NCBI GenBank assembly: GCA_027038235.1
Contig: JALVXV010000303.1
Coordinates: 1 to 5,862 of the forward strand
Direction of reading: 5' to 3'
Source: Campylobacterales bacterium
GTDB taxonomy: Bacteria; Campylobacterota; Campylobacteria; Campylobacterales; JALSKU01
Length of the DNA stretch: 5,862 bases
Every line of letters starts with the position of its first letter. Position 1 is the stretch's first letter. Both the position numbers and the translations under genes were made by a program. A model generated the notes under the pieces. The model did not search any database, was not told where the DNA came from, and saw only the letters and a list, made by a program, of their open reading frames with translations. This document shows positions 5,556-5,862 of the stretch, piece after piece.

Positions 5556-5862
5556 AATACTACCTTTTCTTTACAAAATGTCATATTAAAATCAACTCCA
5601 ATAGGATTAAAGATACATAGTTTTAATCTAATAGCACTCCCTATTTGTCTAAATTTAAATGTTGATACATGCTCAGCTAAAGTTGACTTGTTGCCATCAC
5701 TATACTTATCTCCCATCCAAGGCCTATAGTTGTAATAAAATGTTATATTTCTATCGCTCATGCTACCTTCAGGAACTAAAGCATAAGCACTCCATATAAG
5801 TTGAAAATGTTCATATACAGTAGATGCATTATTTTCAGTAAATCTAAGAATATCTTCATTAG
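5552..5862 (-). CDS. Pseudopilin-like protein, C-terminal part (N-terminus beyond window)
   Basis: The frame is open from the right edge of the window (5862) to a TGA at 5554-5552, giving the last 102 residues. An internal ATG at 5761 is not the start, because coding-like sequence (FTENNASTVYEHFQLIW, SAYALVPEGS) continues ahead of it without a stop. The C-terminus ends LCIFNPIGVDFNMTFCKEKVVF-like, with two cysteines 14 residues apart, a pattern I associate with pseudopilin-type proteins of Campylobacterota. The N-terminal prepilin signal that would prove the family lies outside the window, so the call leans on that ending and on the overlapping downstream gene, which has such a signal. The stop overlaps the TTG start of that gene. 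Likely a minor pseudopilin of the same secretion or pilus operon. Confidence 0.65.
   Translation of the reverse strand, partial: NEDILRFTENNASTVYEHFQLIWSAYALVPEGSMSDRNITFYYNYRPWMGDKYSDGNKSTLAEHVSTFKFRQIGSAIRLKLCIFNPIGVDFNMTFCKEKVVF

Noticed and set aside
5344..5589. 81-residue plus-strand ORF
   Set aside because: It is antisense to the pseudopilin gene, whose prepilin signal and ribosome site show the true frame.
5552..5761. A complete 69-residue gene starting at the ATG at 5761
   Set aside because: The frame stays open to the window edge with coding-like residues ahead of that ATG, so it is better read as the end of a longer gene.

Overview
The window is AT-rich, densely packed bacterial chromosome that looks like core genome of a member of the Campylobacterota (epsilonproteobacteria). 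The basis is the AT-rich codon use (AGA for Arg, ATA for Ile), the T-rich sequence upstream of TATAAT-like -10 boxes, and the gene order thioredoxin-fold lipoprotein / 5-formyl-THF cyclo-ligase / RNase Y, which from memory matches Campylobacter jejuni Cj1207c-Cj1208-Cj1209. The genus cannot be fixed from this stretch; a free-living relative of the Sulfurimonas/Sulfurovum type is plausible but unproven. There is no tRNA, rRNA, CRISPR array, insertion sequence or phage gene.

Left part (1-2528): a TlpA-like lipoprotein gene, cut by the window edge, reads leftward from an AT-rich divergent promoter region (279-367). Reading rightward from the same region are the folate salvage gene ygfA and then rny, which encodes the membrane-anchored endoribonuclease RNase Y. 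The ygfA frame runs 95 bases into rny, an unusually long overlap. A perfect 10-bp hairpin closes rny and sits between convergent genes, so it probably ends transcription from both sides.

Middle part (2540-4523), minus strand: a spore-photoproduct-lyase-like radical SAM gene is joined by an ATGA stop/start overlap to a CDP-alcohol phosphatidyltransferase gene (pssA-like). The radical SAM protein has the CxxxCxxC cluster motif but no cysteine where true spore photoproduct lyase needs its hydrogen donor, and it carries extra cysteines just ahead of the cluster, so its substrate is open. Its start codon lies where transcription from the nearest -10 box would begin, suggesting a leaderless mRNA. 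The gap upstream holds a 36-base perfect palindrome and a second hairpin.

Right part (4524-5862), minus strand: long-form ribosome hibernation factor hpf, then two overlapping pseudopilin-type genes (one complete with a TTG start, one cut by the window edge) that look like part of a type II secretion or type IV pilus-like locus.

The genes are mostly housekeeping. The least explained items are the atypical radical SAM protein with its leaderless-looking start and its coupling to a phospholipid gene, the ygfA/rny overlap, and the palindrome after hpf.
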